64,000 nucleotides of DNA from Streptomyces lichenis (GCF_023218175.1 NZ_JALPTH010000001.1:62001-126000); one strand, 5' to 3'. Positions 8,149 through 17,653 are shown, counted from the first letter of the stretch. Translations and numbers: made by a program. Notes: generated from the sequence alone by a model not told the origin.

Positions 8149-10224
8149 GTGCCGAAGTCCCCTGCCACCCACGACTCCACGGAGCCCGCCGTCTCCCGGG
8201 CTCCCGACACTCCCTCCGCTGCCGCCGGCCCGTCCACGCCACCGCCTCCCACCGGCGTGCGCCCCGTCTCCCCGTCCTCTTCTCCTCTTCCCAGTGCCCC
8301 TCCGTCCCCGGCCGCCCCTGCTGCCGCCGCTTCCCCGGCCTCCGCCCCGCCGGGCTCCGCTTCCCACGCGGGCGCTCCCGCCGCCTCGTCGCCGTCCGGC
8401 GCCGCGATACTGTCCGCCCCCGCCGAGCTGCGGGCCTCCACCTGGCTGAGCGCCTCACGCCGGCTGCTGGCCAAGACCCTCGGAGAGTTCGCCTACGAGG
8501 AGATCATCGAGCCGGTGCCCGTGGACGGCCCGGCACCGGACACGGCCGCGGGGGCCGACGGCTCCGGCCGCGCGTACGCCCTCGGGCTGGACGACGGCTC
8601 CCGGATCGGCTTCCACGCCCGCCGGACCGCCTACGGCAGCTGGCGGGTGGACGCCGACTCGATCACCCGCACCGATCCGGACGGCGGTGCCACCACCCCG
8701 TACACCGATCCGCTGGACTTCCTGGTCAGGGCGCGCGGCACGCTCGACCTGGACGGAGCCACCCTCGGACACCTCGTCCGTGAGCTGACCGCCACTCTCT
8801 CGGCCGACGCCCGGCTCGAACACACCGCACTGACCGTCGGGCGACTCGCCGACCTCGGCTACGCCGAACTGGAAGGGCACCAGACCGGCCACCCCTGGAT
8901 CGTGCTCAACAAGGGCCGGGTCGGCTTCTCCGCCACCCAGGCGGCCACCTGGGCACCGGAGGCCCGGACCCCCGTCACCCTGCCCTGGATCGCGGTCAGC
9001 AGGACGCTGGCCACCTACCGCGGTATCTCCACGCTCTCCACCCCCGACGACCTCTACTCCGGTGAACTGGGCGACGGCATCCGTGAGACCTTCACCGCCG
9101 AACTGCGCGCCCGCGGTCTGGACCCCGCGGACTACCTCCTCCTCCCCGTGCATCCCTGGCAGTGGGACGAGGTGGTGGTGCCCCTCTACGCCCCCGCCAT
9201 CGCCGACAACCTCATCGTGCCACTCCCCACTGACAACGCCCTGCGGCTGCCCCAGCAGTCGATCCGGACCTTCCTCAACCTCAGCGACCCGGACCGGCAC
9301 ACGGTCAAGCTGCCGCTGTCCATCCTCAACACCCTGGTGTGGCGCGGGCTGCCCACCGAACGCACCCTCGCCGCGCCGGCGGTCACCGCCTGGGTGCACG
9401 CGCTGCGCGACGGCGACCCGTTCCTGACCGAGGAGTGCCGGGTGGTGCTGCTCGGCGAGGTGGCCTCGGTCACCGTCGAGCACCCGCTCTACGACCGGCT
9501 GCCGGAAGTCCCGTACCAGTACCGGGAGCTGCTCGGCGCCATCTGGCGGGAGCCGCTGCGGCTGCCGCCCGGGGAACGCGCCCGCACCCTCGCGGCCCTG
9601 CTCCACACCGACCCCGACGGCCGGGCGTTCACCGCCGAACTGGTCGCCCGCTCCGGGCTGGAGCCGGGGGAGTGGCTGCGACGGCTCTTCGGCGCGCTGC
9701 TGCCGCCGCTGCTCCACTTCCTCTACCGCTACGGCACCGTCTTCTCCCCGCACGGGGAGAACGCCATCGTCGTCTTCGACGAGCACGACATCCCCGTCCG
9801 GCTGGCGATCAAGGACTTCGTGGACGACGTCAACGTCAGCGCGGCGGTGCTGCCGGAGCACGACTCGATGCCCGAGGACGTGAAGGCCGTGCTGCTCACC
9901 GAGGAGCCGGACTTCCTGCCGCAGTTCATCCACTCCGGGCTGTTCGTCGGCGTCTTCCGCTATCTCGCGCCGCTGTGCGAGGAGCAACTGGACTTCGCCG
10001 AGGCGGACTTCTGGTCACTCGTCCGGGCGGAAGTGCTGCGCTACCAAGGCCGCTTCCCGGAGCTCGCCGACCGCTACGAGCTGTTCGACCTGCTCACCCC
10101 CCGGATCGACCGCCTCTGCCTCAACCGGAACCGGTTGCACCTGGACGGCTACCGCGACCGCCCGCAGCGCCCGCACGCCGCCGTGCACGGCACCGTCCCC
10201 AACCCGCTGGCGGCCCGCGACTGA
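8149..10224 (+). CDS. IucA/IucC-family NIS siderophore synthetase (second)
   Basis: Second ATP-dependent siderophore ligase, of the RhbF/DesD kind that condenses N-acylated (hydroxy)diamines with citrate or its monoamide. The 691-residue protein shows GHPWIVLNKGRVGF, LPVHPWQWDEV, SPHGENAIVVFD and IKDFVDDVNV. The first 90 residues are a Pro/Ala/Ser-rich tail not found in the family core. GTG 8149 has GAGGAG five bases upstream, so the extension is likely real. It begins 65 bp after the acyltransferase and is followed by a strong terminator, closing the operon. With two synthetases and one acyltransferase the product is likely a citrate-centred bis-amide, but no hydroxylase or decarboxylase is present locally. 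Confidence 0.9.
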   Translation: MPKSPATHDSTEPAVSRAPDTPSAAAGPSTPPPPTGVRPVSPSSSPLPSAPPSPAAPAAAASPASAPPGSASHAGAPAASSPSGAAILSAPAELRASTWLSASRRLLAKTLGEFAYEEIIEPVPVDGPAPDTAAGADGSGRAYALGLDDGSRIGFHARRTAYGSWRVDADSITRTDPDGGATTPYTDPLDFLVRARGTLDLDGATLGHLVRELTATLSADARLEHTALTVGRLADLGYAELEGHQTGHPWIVLNKGRVGFSATQAATWAPEARTPVTLPWIAVSRTLATYRGISTLSTPDDLYSGELGDGIRETFTAELRARGLDPADYLLLPVHPWQWDEVVVPLYAPAIADNLIVPLPTDNALRLPQQSIRTFLNLSDPDRHTVKLPLSILNTLVWRGLPTERTLAAPAVTAWVHALRDGDPFLTEECRVVLLGEVASVTVEHPLYDRLPEVPYQYRELLGAIWREPLRLPPGERARTLAALLHTDPDGRAFTAELVARSGLEPGEWLRRLFGALLPPLLHFLYRYGTVFSPHGENAIVVFDEHDIPVRLAIKDFVDDVNVSAAVLPEHDSMPEDVKAVLLTEEPDFLPQFIHSGLFVGVFRYLAPLCEEQLDFAEADFWSLVRAEVLRYQGRFPELADRYELFDLLTPRIDRLCLNRNRLHLDGYRDRPQRPHAAVHGTVPNPLAARD

Positions 10225-10246
10225 GTGCGGACACCGGCCGGCCTTT

Positions 10247-10284
10247 CGGACCCGGTCACTTCCGCCTGGAAGTGACCGGGTCCG
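10247..10284 (+). terminator. Terminator of the siderophore operon
   Basis: A perfect 17-bp stem (CGGACCCGGTCACTTCC and its complement) has a GCCT loop. It lies 23 bp after the last synthetase and before dinG. Confidence 0.88.
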
Positions 10285-10366
10285 GCCGTTGCCCGACCGT
10301 CGTCCGGCGGGTGATCCGGTTGCCCGGCCACCCGTTGTCGGTGGTGCCCCGTAGGGTGGACGGGCT

Positions 10367-12352
10367 ATGACGAAGCCATCCCTCCCCGAGCTCCTGCACG
10401 CCGCCGTGACCGCCGTCGGCGGCGTGGAGCGGCCTGGCCAGACCGCCATGGCCGAGGCTGTCACCCAGGCCATCGACGACGGCTCCCATCTGCTGGTCCA
10501 GGCCGGCACGGGTACCGGCAAGTCCCTGGGGTACGTGGTGCCGGCCCTGGCCCACGGGGAGCGGGTGGTGGTCGCCACCGCCACGCTGGCCCTCCAGCGG
10601 CAGCTGGTCGAGCGCGATCTGCCGCGCACGGTGGAGGCGCTCCATCCGCTGCTGCGGCGCCGGGCCGAGTTCGCCATGCTCAAAGGCCGGTCGAACTACC
10701 TGTGCCTGCACCGGCTGCACGAGGGCATGCCGCAGGACGAGGAGGAGGGGCTGTTCGACCAGTTCGAGGCCGCCGCGCCCTCCAGCAAGCTGGGGCAGGA
10801 CCTGCTGCGGCTGCGGGACTGGTCCGACGACACGGAGACGGGCGACCGGGACGATCTGACGCCGGGTGTCTCGGACCGGGCCTGGGCCCAGGTGTCCGTC
10901 TCCTCCCGAGAGTGCCTCGGCGCCTCGAAGTGCGCCTATGGCGCGGAGTGCTTCGCCGAGGCGGCGCGCGAGCGGGCCAAGCTGTCCGATGTGGTGGTCA
11001 CCAACCACGCGCTGCTGGCGATCGACGCGATCGAGGGCGCCCCGGTCCTGCCGTCGCACGAGGTGCTGATCGTGGACGAGGCGCATGAGCTGGTCTCCCG
11101 GGTCACCGGGGCCGCCACCGGCGAGCTCACCCCCGGGCAGGTCAACCGGGCCGTGCGCCGGGCGGCCAAGCTGGTGGACGAGAAGGCGGCGGACCAGCTC
11201 CAGACCGCCTCCGAAGGGTTCGAGCGGCTGATGGAGCTGGCCCTGCCGGGGCGGCTGGAGGAGGTCCCGGAGGACCTCGGTTACGCGCTGGCGGCGCTGC
11301 GTGACGCGGCCCGTACGGTCATCTCGGCCCTGGGCAGCACCCGCGACCGGTCGGTGCAGGACGAGGACGCGGTCCGCAAGCAGGCCATGGCCTCGGTGCA
11401 GAACGTCCACGACGTGGCCGAGCGCATCACCCAGGGCTCCGAGTACGACGTGGTCTGGTACGAGCGGCACGACCGGTTCGGCGCCTCGCTGCGGGTGGCG
11501 CCGCTCTCCGTCTCCGGTCTGCTGCGCGAGAAGCTGTTCTCCGACCGCTCGGTGGTGCTGACCTCGGCCACCCTCAAGCTGGGCGGCGACTTCAACGGGG
11601 TGGGGGCGTCGCTGGGGCTGCCCCCGGAGGGCACGGTCGGTACGGCGGACGAGGAGCTTCCGTCCTGGCGCGGCATCGACGTCGGCTCGCCGTTCGACTA
11701 CCGCAAGCAGGGCATCCTCTATGTGGCCCGGCACCTGGCCACCCCCGGTCGCGAGGGCGGCCGCGGGGACATGCTGGACGAGCTGGCGGAGCTGGTCGAG
11801 GCCGCCGGGGGCCGTACGCTCGGCCTCTTCTCCTCGATGCGGGCCGCGCAGGCGGCGGCGGAGGAGCTGCGCGGCCGGTTGGACAAGCCGATCCTGCTCC
11901 AGGGCGAGGACACCCTCGGAGAGCTGATCAAGAACTTCTCGGCCGACGCGGAGACCTGCCTGTTCGGCACCCTCTCGCTGTGGCAGGGCGTGGACGTCCC
12001 GGGCGCCAGCTGCCAGCTGGTGGTCATGGACCGCATTCCGTTCCCCCGCCCCGACGACCCGCTGATGAGCGCCCGGCAGAAGGCCGTGGAGGAGGCCGGG
12101 GGGAACGGCTTCATGGCCGTGGCCGCCACCCATGCCGCCCTGCTGATGGCCCAGGGGGCCGGGCGGCTGGTGCGGGCGACCGGGGACCGGGGCGTGGTCG
12201 CCGTGCTGGACCCGCGGCTGGCGACGGCCCGCTACGGAAGCTACCTCCGCGCCTCACTGCCCGACTTCTGGTACACCACGGACCGCAACCAGGTCCGCCG
12301 CTCCCTCGCCGCCATCGACGCGGCCGCCCGCGCGGGAGACGGCACCGGCTGA
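10367..12352 (+). CDS. dinG: DinG/XPD-like ATP-dependent DNA helicase
   Basis: Superfamily 2 iron-sulfur helicase of the DinG/Rad3 group, 661 residues. Walker A is AGTGTGKS, the DEAH box is VDEAHEL, and four cysteines between them (in NYLCL, RECLG, KCAYG and ECFAE) fit the 4Fe-4S ligand set. C-terminal helicase motifs include SLWQGVDVPG and the QGAGRLVR arginine-finger motif. The ATG at 10367 lies 9 bases after a TAGGGT hexamer, so transcription may begin close to the start codon. It is convergent with lexA across a bidirectional terminator. Its pairing with lexA fits a DNA repair role, but I see no SOS box in front of it. Confidence 0.93.
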   Translation: MTKPSLPELLHAAVTAVGGVERPGQTAMAEAVTQAIDDGSHLLVQAGTGTGKSLGYVVPALAHGERVVVATATLALQRQLVERDLPRTVEALHPLLRRRAEFAMLKGRSNYLCLHRLHEGMPQDEEEGLFDQFEAAAPSSKLGQDLLRLRDWSDDTETGDRDDLTPGVSDRAWAQVSVSSRECLGASKCAYGAECFAEAARERAKLSDVVVTNHALLAIDAIEGAPVLPSHEVLIVDEAHELVSRVTGAATGELTPGQVNRAVRRAAKLVDEKAADQLQTASEGFERLMELALPGRLEEVPEDLGYALAALRDAARTVISALGSTRDRSVQDEDAVRKQAMASVQNVHDVAERITQGSEYDVVWYERHDRFGASLRVAPLSVSGLLREKLFSDRSVVLTSATLKLGGDFNGVGASLGLPPEGTVGTADEELPSWRGIDVGSPFDYRKQGILYVARHLATPGREGGRGDMLDELAELVEAAGGRTLGLFSSMRAAQAAAEELRGRLDKPILLQGEDTLGELIKNFSADAETCLFGTLSLWQGVDVPGASCQLVVMDRIPFPRPDDPLMSARQKAVEEAGGNGFMAVAATHAALLMAQGAGRLVRATGDRGVVAVLDPRLATARYGSYLRASLPDFWYTTDRNQVRRSLAAIDAAARAGDGTG

Positions 12353-12370
12353 CCGGTCGCCGGACAGGGG

Positions 12371-12407
12371 CGGGCCCCGGAACCGGCGCAGTGGGTTCCG
12401 GGGCCCG
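12371..12407. terminator. Bidirectional terminator between dinG and lexA
   Basis: A perfect 14-bp inverted repeat, CGGGCCCCGGAACC with its complement, has a 9-base loop. It sits between convergent genes. Confidence 0.85.
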
Positions 12408-12498
12408 GTCGGAGCCGACGGTGGAGGAGGCGGGAGCCTGCGGTGCGAGGCCCGGGAGCCTCACATCCGCCGGGAGCCTTCGCACGCGCCGGGAGCCC

Positions 12499-13296
12499 TC
12501 ACACGCGCCGGAGCACGGCGACCACCTTGCCCAGGATGGTGGCCTCGTCGCCGGGGATGGGCTGGTAGGCGGCGTTGTGCGGAAGCAGCCAGACATGGCC
12601 GTCCTCCCGCTTGAAGCGCTTGACCGTGGCCTCGCCGTCCAGCATCGCGGCCACGATGTCGCCGTTCTCCGCGACCGGCTGACGACGGACGGTGACCCAG
12701 TCGCCGTCGCAGATGGCGGCCTCGATCATCGAGTCACCGACGACCTTGAGGACGAAGAGCTCGCCGTCTCCGACCAGCTGCCGGGGGAGGGGGAAGACGT
12801 CCTCCACCGACTCCTCGGCCAGGATGGGCCCACCGGCCGCGATCCGGCCGACGAGCGGGACATAGGAGGCGGCGGGCTTGCCGGTGGTGTCGGTGGGCTG
12901 GCTGCTGGGCTGGTCGGAGCCGCGGACCTCGTACGCCCGGGGGCGGTGCGGGTCCCGGCGCAGGAAGCCCTTCCGCTCCAGCGCCATGAGCTGGTGCGCC
13001 ACGGAGGAGGTGCTGGAGAGGCCCACCGCCTGGCCGATCTCCCGCATCGACGGCGGGTAACCCCGGCGCTGGACGGAATCCCGGATCACCTCGATCACCC
13101 GCCGCTGCCGCTCGGTGAGCCCGGAGCTGTCGGCCCTGATGCCTGGGGGGCGGCCAGGGAGGGAGCGCGCGGGCTTGGCGCCCTCCGGACTCGTACCCGG
13201 GTCGCCGACGGCGCGCACCGGTTCGAAGCGGCCGGGCGAGCGGTCCGGTGCGGCCTGGGCGGTGATGGTGGCGGCACTGTCTGCGGTGGTGGTCAC
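12499..13296 (-). CDS. lexA: SOS repressor LexA
   Basis: LexA, self-cleaving repressor of the SOS DNA-damage regulon. The winged helix domain begins at [12 protein letters not shown] after an N-terminal extension of about 57 residues, typical of Streptomyces LexA. The peptidase domain shows the Ala-Gly cleavage site in RIAAGGP, catalytic Ser in [10 protein letters not shown] and catalytic Lys in GEATVKRFK. Start is GTG at 13296, with GAGAGGGG just upstream. An SOS-like box 63 bp upstream suggests autoregulation. Convergent with dinG, divergent from nrdR. 265 residues, normal for the genus. Confidence 0.97.
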   Translation of the reverse strand: MTTTADSAATITAQAAPDRSPGRFEPVRAVGDPGTSPEGAKPARSLPGRPPGIRADSSGLTERQRRVIEVIRDSVQRRGYPPSMREIGQAVGLSSTSSVAHQLMALERKGFLRRDPHRPRAYEVRGSDQPSSQPTDTTGKPAASYVPLVGRIAAGGPILAEESVEDVFPLPRQLVGDGELFVLKVVGDSMIEAAICDGDWVTVRRQPVAENGDIVAAMLDGEATVKRFKREDGHVWLLPHNAAYQPIPGDEATILGKVVAVLRRV

Positions 13297-13358
13297 GTCA
13301 GCCCCTCTCGAATGGTCTCCCTAGCTGGACAACGGTAGTTGCTTTCGAAAGGTTGCGC

Positions 13359-13372
13359 CAAACACACGTTCG
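13359..13372 (-). promoter_or_regulatory. SOS (LexA) box upstream of lexA
   Basis: On the minus strand the sequence reads CGAAC-GTGT-GTTTG, one mismatch from the actinobacterial CGAAC-N4-GTTCG LexA site. It lies 63 bp upstream of the lexA start codon in an AT-rich segment, where an autoregulatory operator is expected. Confidence 0.72.
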
Positions 13373-13732
13373 AGTGAAAAATCGCGAATTGGCTTACCAG
13401 TGCGGCTGGCGAGGTGTATGTGCGATCGCCGTGCAGAGGTGATCGCACGGACGTCCACACGTCGCCGGGCGGTGCGAGGTCCACCGCCGTCGCTCCGCCG
13501 CGCGTCGCCAGGGCGGCGCACGGCCGTCGCCGTCGGTGCGACGCCCGCCGGGCTTCACCGTAGCCGCCCGGGCGGCCGCCGCCCCGGGCGGGTGGCCGGC
13601 GCTGCCCGGGGACCCGGCGGGTGGCCGGGTGCGGGCGGCCGCCGTGGTTCCCGTAGGCTCGGGCCGGCCCCTGGTTCCCCGTGCCGCTCGCCTGCCATCC
13701 GTACCGCAAGGCGCGTGTCGCGAACGGGGTAG

Positions 13733-13748
13733 ACCCTAGATCTAGTGG
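13733..13748 (+). promoter_or_regulatory. NrdR box 1
   Basis: ACCCTAGATCTAGTGG is a near-palindromic 16-mer matching the general NrdR-box form (ACACTATATATAGTG-like). It precedes nrdR by about 145 bp. The repressor encoded next door would bind here and shut down nrdRJ when dATP is high. Confidence 0.78.
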
Positions 13749-13763
13749 TTGGATTGCTCCGGT

Positions 13764-13779
13764 CACCCAGAAGTAGTGG
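13764..13779 (+). promoter_or_regulatory. NrdR box 2
   Basis: CACCCAGAAGTAGTGG shares the ACCC and TAGTGG ends of box 1. The boxes are exactly 31 bp apart, three helical turns, as known for paired NrdR sites. Confidence 0.75.
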
Positions 13780-13891
13780 TCCCGGGGCTTCCGGGGCTCT
13801 GGCGATCGCCTATGCTGGTGGCTGCCCCGCAGGGCTCGTCCCGAGCCTGCGGCGGGGCTGTCGAGTCGTGCTGTGAGGGAGGGTTGGGACC

Positions 13892-14404
13892 ATGCACTGC
13901 CCCTTCTGCAGGCACCCCGACAGTCGGGTCGTGGACAGTCGCACCACCGACGACGGGACGTCCATCCGGCGCCGCCGCCAGTGTCCCGACTGCTCCCGCC
14001 GTTTCACCACGGTGGAGACCGCGTCCCTGATGGTGATCAAGCGGAGCGGGGTCACCGAGCCCTTCAGCCGCACCAAGGTCATCTCCGGGGTGCGCAAGGC
14101 GTGCCAGGGCCGCCCGGTCACCGAGGACGCGCTGGCCCAGCTCGGCCAGCGGGTCGAGGAGGCGGTGCGCGCCACCGGCAGCGCGGAGCTGACCACACAC
14201 GACGTCGGGCTCGCCATACTCGGACCGCTCCAGGAACTCGACCTCGTCGCGTACCTGCGCTTCGCGTCCGTGTACCGGGCGTTCGACTCACTGGAGGACT
14301 TCGAGGCGGCCATCGCGGAGCTCCGCGAGCGGCAGCCCGACGGCGCCGAGGACGGGAAGGAGACGCCGGCCGGCGTCCCCGTACCGGCCAAAGCCGCCGA
14401 CTGA
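13892..14404 (+). CDS. nrdR: Transcriptional repressor NrdR
   Basis: Zinc-ribbon/ATP-cone repressor of ribonucleotide reductase genes, sensing ATP/dATP. The zinc ribbon is MHCPFC...CPDCSRRF at residues 1-36; the ATP-cone follows ([16 protein letters not shown]). The protein has 170 residues, with a C-terminal tail of about 25 residues after the usual end. ATG at 13892 follows a GAGGGAGGG site. It heads an operon with nrdJ and is preceded by two NrdR boxes, so it very likely represses itself and nrdJ. Confidence 0.97.
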   Translation: MHCPFCRHPDSRVVDSRTTDDGTSIRRRRQCPDCSRRFTTVETASLMVIKRSGVTEPFSRTKVISGVRKACQGRPVTEDALAQLGQRVEEAVRATGSAELTTHDVGLAILGPLQELDLVAYLRFASVYRAFDSLEDFEAAIAELRERQPDGAEDGKETPAGVPVPAKAAD

Positions 14405-14659
14405 GCGCGCGGCCGGCCGCCCCGCACGGCTGACCGGCCGCCGACCCGGCCCACCGGCCCGCCGACGTGCTTCGGCGCCAGGTCGCCGGGGCCCGTGGGG
14501 GCCCCTTGGCGGCGGGACCGTCCACGGCCGGGTGCGGCCGCGGAGCGGCACACATGCGTGTCGCGGACCCCGAGCGGGGCCCGTGACGACAGACAGATAG
14601 GGGACGCCCGGGGAAGTTCCGGGCAGTCCAGGGTGTTTTGCCCGTATATGGGAGGCGGC

Positions 14660-17566
14660 ATGACAGAGACGGCGAGCAGCCCGGCACGTGGGACCCGTAC
14701 GAAGGGTTCGAAGGCCGGCAAGGGGCTGCGTATCGAGCGCGTCCACACGACCCCCGGTGTGCATCCGTACGACGAGGTGGTCTGGGAGCGTCGTGACGTC
14801 GTCATGACCAACTGGCGGGACGGCTCGGTCAACTTCGAGCAGCGGGGCGTCGAGTTCCCCGACTTCTGGACGGTCAACGCGGTCAACATCGTCACCAGCA
14901 AGTACTTCCGCGGCGCGGTCGGCACCCCGCAGCGCGAGACCGGTCTGAAGCAGCTCATCGACCGGATCGTGAAGACGTACCGCAAGGCCGGTGAGGACTT
15001 CGGCTACTTCGCCACGCCCGCCGACGCGGAGACCTTCGAGCACGAGCTGGCGTACGCCCTGCTGCACCAGGTCTTCAGCTTCAACTCGCCGGTCTGGTTC
15101 AACGTCGGCACGCCCCAGCCGCAGCAGGTGTCCGCCTGCTTCATCCTGTCCGTCGACGACTCCATGGAGTCGATCCTCGACTGGTACAAGGAAGAGGGCA
15201 TGATCTTCAAGGGTGGCTCCGGGGCCGGCCTGAACCTCTCCCGTATCCGCTCCTCCAAGGAGCTCCTCTCCTCCGGCGGCAACGCCTCCGGCCCGGTCTC
15301 CTTCATGCGCGGCGCCGACGCCTCCGCCGGGACGATCAAGTCCGGTGGCGCCACCCGCCGGGCGGCCAAGATGGTCATCCTGGACGTCGACCACCCCGAC
15401 ATCGAGGACTTCATCAAGACCAAGGTCACCGAGGAGGAGAAGATCCGCGCCCTGCGCGACGCGGGCTTCGACATGGACCTGGGCGGCGACGACATCACGT
15501 CCGTCCAGTACCAGAACGCCAACAACTCCGTCCGGGTCAACGACGCCTTCATGAAGGCCGTCGAGGAGGGCGGGAAGTTCGGGCTGCGCGCCCGGATGAC
15601 CGGCGAGGTCATCGAGGAGGTCGACGCCAAGTCGCTCTTCCGCAAGATGGCCGAGGCCGCCTGGGCCTGCGCCGACCCCGGCATCCAGTACGACGACACC
15701 ATCAACCACTGGCACACCTGCCCGGAGTCCGGCCGGATCAACGGCTCGAACCCCTGCAGCGAGTACATGCACCTGGACAACACCTCGTGCAACCTGGCCT
15801 CGCTGAACCTGATGAAGTTCCTCAAGGACGACGGCAAGGGCAACCAGTCCTTCGAGGCCGAGCGCTTCGCCAAGGTCGTCGAGCTGGTCATCACCGCGAT
15901 GGACATCTCCATCTGCTTCGCGGACTTCCCCACCCGGAAGATCGGCGAGAACACCCGCGCCTTCCGCCAGCTGGGCATCGGCTACGCCAACCTCGGCGCC
16001 CTGCTGATGGCCACCGGCCACGCCTACGACTCCGACGGCGGCCGCGCGCTGGCCGGTGCCATCACCTCGCTGATGACCGGCACCTCCTACCGGCGCTCGG
16101 CCGAGCTGGCCGCGGTCGTCGGTCCGTACGACGGCTACGCGCTGAACGCGACCGCCCACAAGCGGGTCATGCTCCAGCACGCCGACGCCAACACCAAGGC
16201 CGTCCGCGTGGACGACCTGGACACCCCGGTCTGGGCCGCCGCCACGGAGGCCTGGCAGGACGTGATCCGGCTCGGCGAGAAGAACGGGTTCCGCAACTCC
16301 CAGGCGTCCGTCATCGCCCCGACCGGCACCATCGGCCTGGCGATGTCCTGCGACACCACCGGCCTGGAGCCCGACCTCGCGCTGGTCAAGTTCAAGAAGC
16401 TGGTCGGCGGCGGCTCGATGCAGATCGTCAACGGCACCGTCCCGCAGGCCCTGCGCCGCCTGGGCTACCAGGAGGAGCAGATCGAGGCGATCGTCGCCCA
16501 CATCGCCGAGCACGGCAACGTGGTCGACGCCCCCGGCCTCAAGCCGGAGCACTACGAGGTGTTCGACTGCGCCATGGGCGACCGGTCCATCTCCGCGATG
16601 GGCCACGTCCGGATGATGGCCGCGATCCAGCCGTGGATCTCCGGCGCCCTGTCCAAGACGGTCAACATGCCGGAGTCGGCGACCGTCGAGGAGGTCGAGG
16701 AGATCTACTTCGAGGCCTGGAAGATGGGCGTCAAGGCGCTGGCCATCTACCGCGACAACTGCAAGGTCGGCCAGCCGCTCTCCGCCAAGAAGAAGGAGCA
16801 GGAGAAGGCCGAGGTCACCGAGAAGGCCGAGGTCACCGAGAAGGCCGAGGAGACGATCCGGGCCGCGGTCGAGAAGGTCGTGGAGTACCGCCCGGTCCGC
16901 AAGCGCCTGCCCAAGGGCCGCCCCGGCATCACCACCTCCTTCACGGTCGGCGGCGCCGAGGGCTACATGACCGCCAACTCCTACCCGGACGACGGTCTGG
17001 GCGAGGTCTTCCTGAAGATGTCGAAGCAGGGCTCCACCCTGGCCGGCATGATGGACGCCTTCTCCATCGCCGTCTCGGTCGGCCTCCAGTACGGGGTGCC
17101 GCTGGAGACCTACGTCTCGAAGTTCACCAACATGCGCTTCGAGCCGGCCGGTATGACGGACGACCCGGACGTGCGGATGGCGCAGTCCATCGTGGACTAC
17201 ATCTTCCGCCGCCTGGCGCTGGACTTCCTGCCCTTCGAGACCCGCTCGGCGCTCGGCATCCACTCGGCCGAGGAGCGCCAGCGCCACCTGGAGACCGGCT
17301 CGTACGAGCCCTCCGAGGACGAGGTGGACGTCGAGGCCCTGGCCCAGTCCGCCCCGCTCCACCGGGAGGCCCCGGCCGCCCCCGTCACCCTGCGGCAGGT
17401 GGACACCCCGGAGCGCAAGCAGGCCCACACCTCGGCGGAACTGGTCGAGATGCAGCTCGGCATCAGCGCGGACGCGCCGCTCTGCTTCTCCTGCGGCACC
17501 AAGATGCAGCGGGCCGGCTCCTGCTACATCTGCGAGGGCTGCGGCTCCACCAGCGGCTGCAGCTGA
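14660..17566 (+). CDS. nrdJ: Class II (adenosylcobalamin-dependent) ribonucleotide reductase
   Basis: Vitamin B12-dependent ribonucleotide reductase making deoxyribonucleotides without oxygen dependence. I place the start at ATG 14660 (MTETASSP), with GGAGGC 3 bases before it; the open frame runs further upstream but without support. 968 residues. Visible signatures include the FNSPVWFN segment, the active-site loop NPCSEYMHLDNTSCNL, and a C-terminal zinc/redox tail with CFSCG and CYICEGCG. A Lys/Glu-rich insert near residue 715-730 is made of 18-bp direct repeats (EKAEVT). It lies 255 bp after nrdR. No cobalamin riboswitch is visible in that gap. Confidence 0.96.
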   Translation: MTETASSPARGTRTKGSKAGKGLRIERVHTTPGVHPYDEVVWERRDVVMTNWRDGSVNFEQRGVEFPDFWTVNAVNIVTSKYFRGAVGTPQRETGLKQLIDRIVKTYRKAGEDFGYFATPADAETFEHELAYALLHQVFSFNSPVWFNVGTPQPQQVSACFILSVDDSMESILDWYKEEGMIFKGGSGAGLNLSRIRSSKELLSSGGNASGPVSFMRGADASAGTIKSGGATRRAAKMVILDVDHPDIEDFIKTKVTEEEKIRALRDAGFDMDLGGDDITSVQYQNANNSVRVNDAFMKAVEEGGKFGLRARMTGEVIEEVDAKSLFRKMAEAAWACADPGIQYDDTINHWHTCPESGRINGSNPCSEYMHLDNTSCNLASLNLMKFLKDDGKGNQSFEAERFAKVVELVITAMDISICFADFPTRKIGENTRAFRQLGIGYANLGALLMATGHAYDSDGGRALAGAITSLMTGTSYRRSAELAAVVGPYDGYALNATAHKRVMLQHADANTKAVRVDDLDTPVWAAATEAWQDVIRLGEKNGFRNSQASVIAPTGTIGLAMSCDTTGLEPDLALVKFKKLVGGGSMQIVNGTVPQALRRLGYQEEQIEAIVAHIAEHGNVVDAPGLKPEHYEVFDCAMGDRSISAMGHVRMMAAIQPWISGALSKTVNMPESATVEEVEEIYFEAWKMGVKALAIYRDNCKVGQPLSAKKKEQEKAEVTEKAEVTEKAEETIRAAVEKVVEYRPVRKRLPKGRPGITTSFTVGGAEGYMTANSYPDDGLGEVFLKMSKQGSTLAGMMDAFSIAVSVGLQYGVPLETYVSKFTNMRFEPAGMTDDPDVRMAQSIVDYIFRRLALDFLPFETRSALGIHSAEERQRHLETGSYEPSEDEVDVEALAQSAPLHREAPAAPVTLRQVDTPERKQAHTSAELVEMQLGISADAPLCFSCGTKMQRAGSCYICEGCGSTSGCS

Positions 17567-17614
17567 CGAGGGTCACACGGGGCTGACCGACCAGGCCGCT
17601 GCCCCACAGGACGC

Positions 17615-17652
17615 AGCAGGTGGGAGGGCACTATGGTGCCCTCCCACCTGCT
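17615..17652. terminator. Bidirectional terminator after nrdJ
   Basis: A perfect 17-bp stem, AGCAGGTGGGAGGGCAC, has a TATG loop. It separates nrdJ from the convergent orphan gene, whose stop codon is 2 bp away. Confidence 0.87.
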
Positions 17653-17653
17653 C

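Larger units (their letters stand above)
13297..13891. other. Divergent lexA-nrdR regulatory region
   Basis: A gene-free stretch of 595 bp. The lexA side is unusually AT-rich for this genome (about 13320-13400) and holds the SOS-like box and a CTTTCGAAAG palindrome at 13342-13351. The nrdR side holds the two NrdR boxes. The centre (13410-13720) is GC-rich, and I see nothing interpretable in it. Confidence 0.7.

Noticed and set aside
14405-14659. Possible cobalamin riboswitch before nrdJ
   Set aside because: No B12-box (GCC...CACTG) or matching stems were seen; control by NrdR boxes is sufficient.
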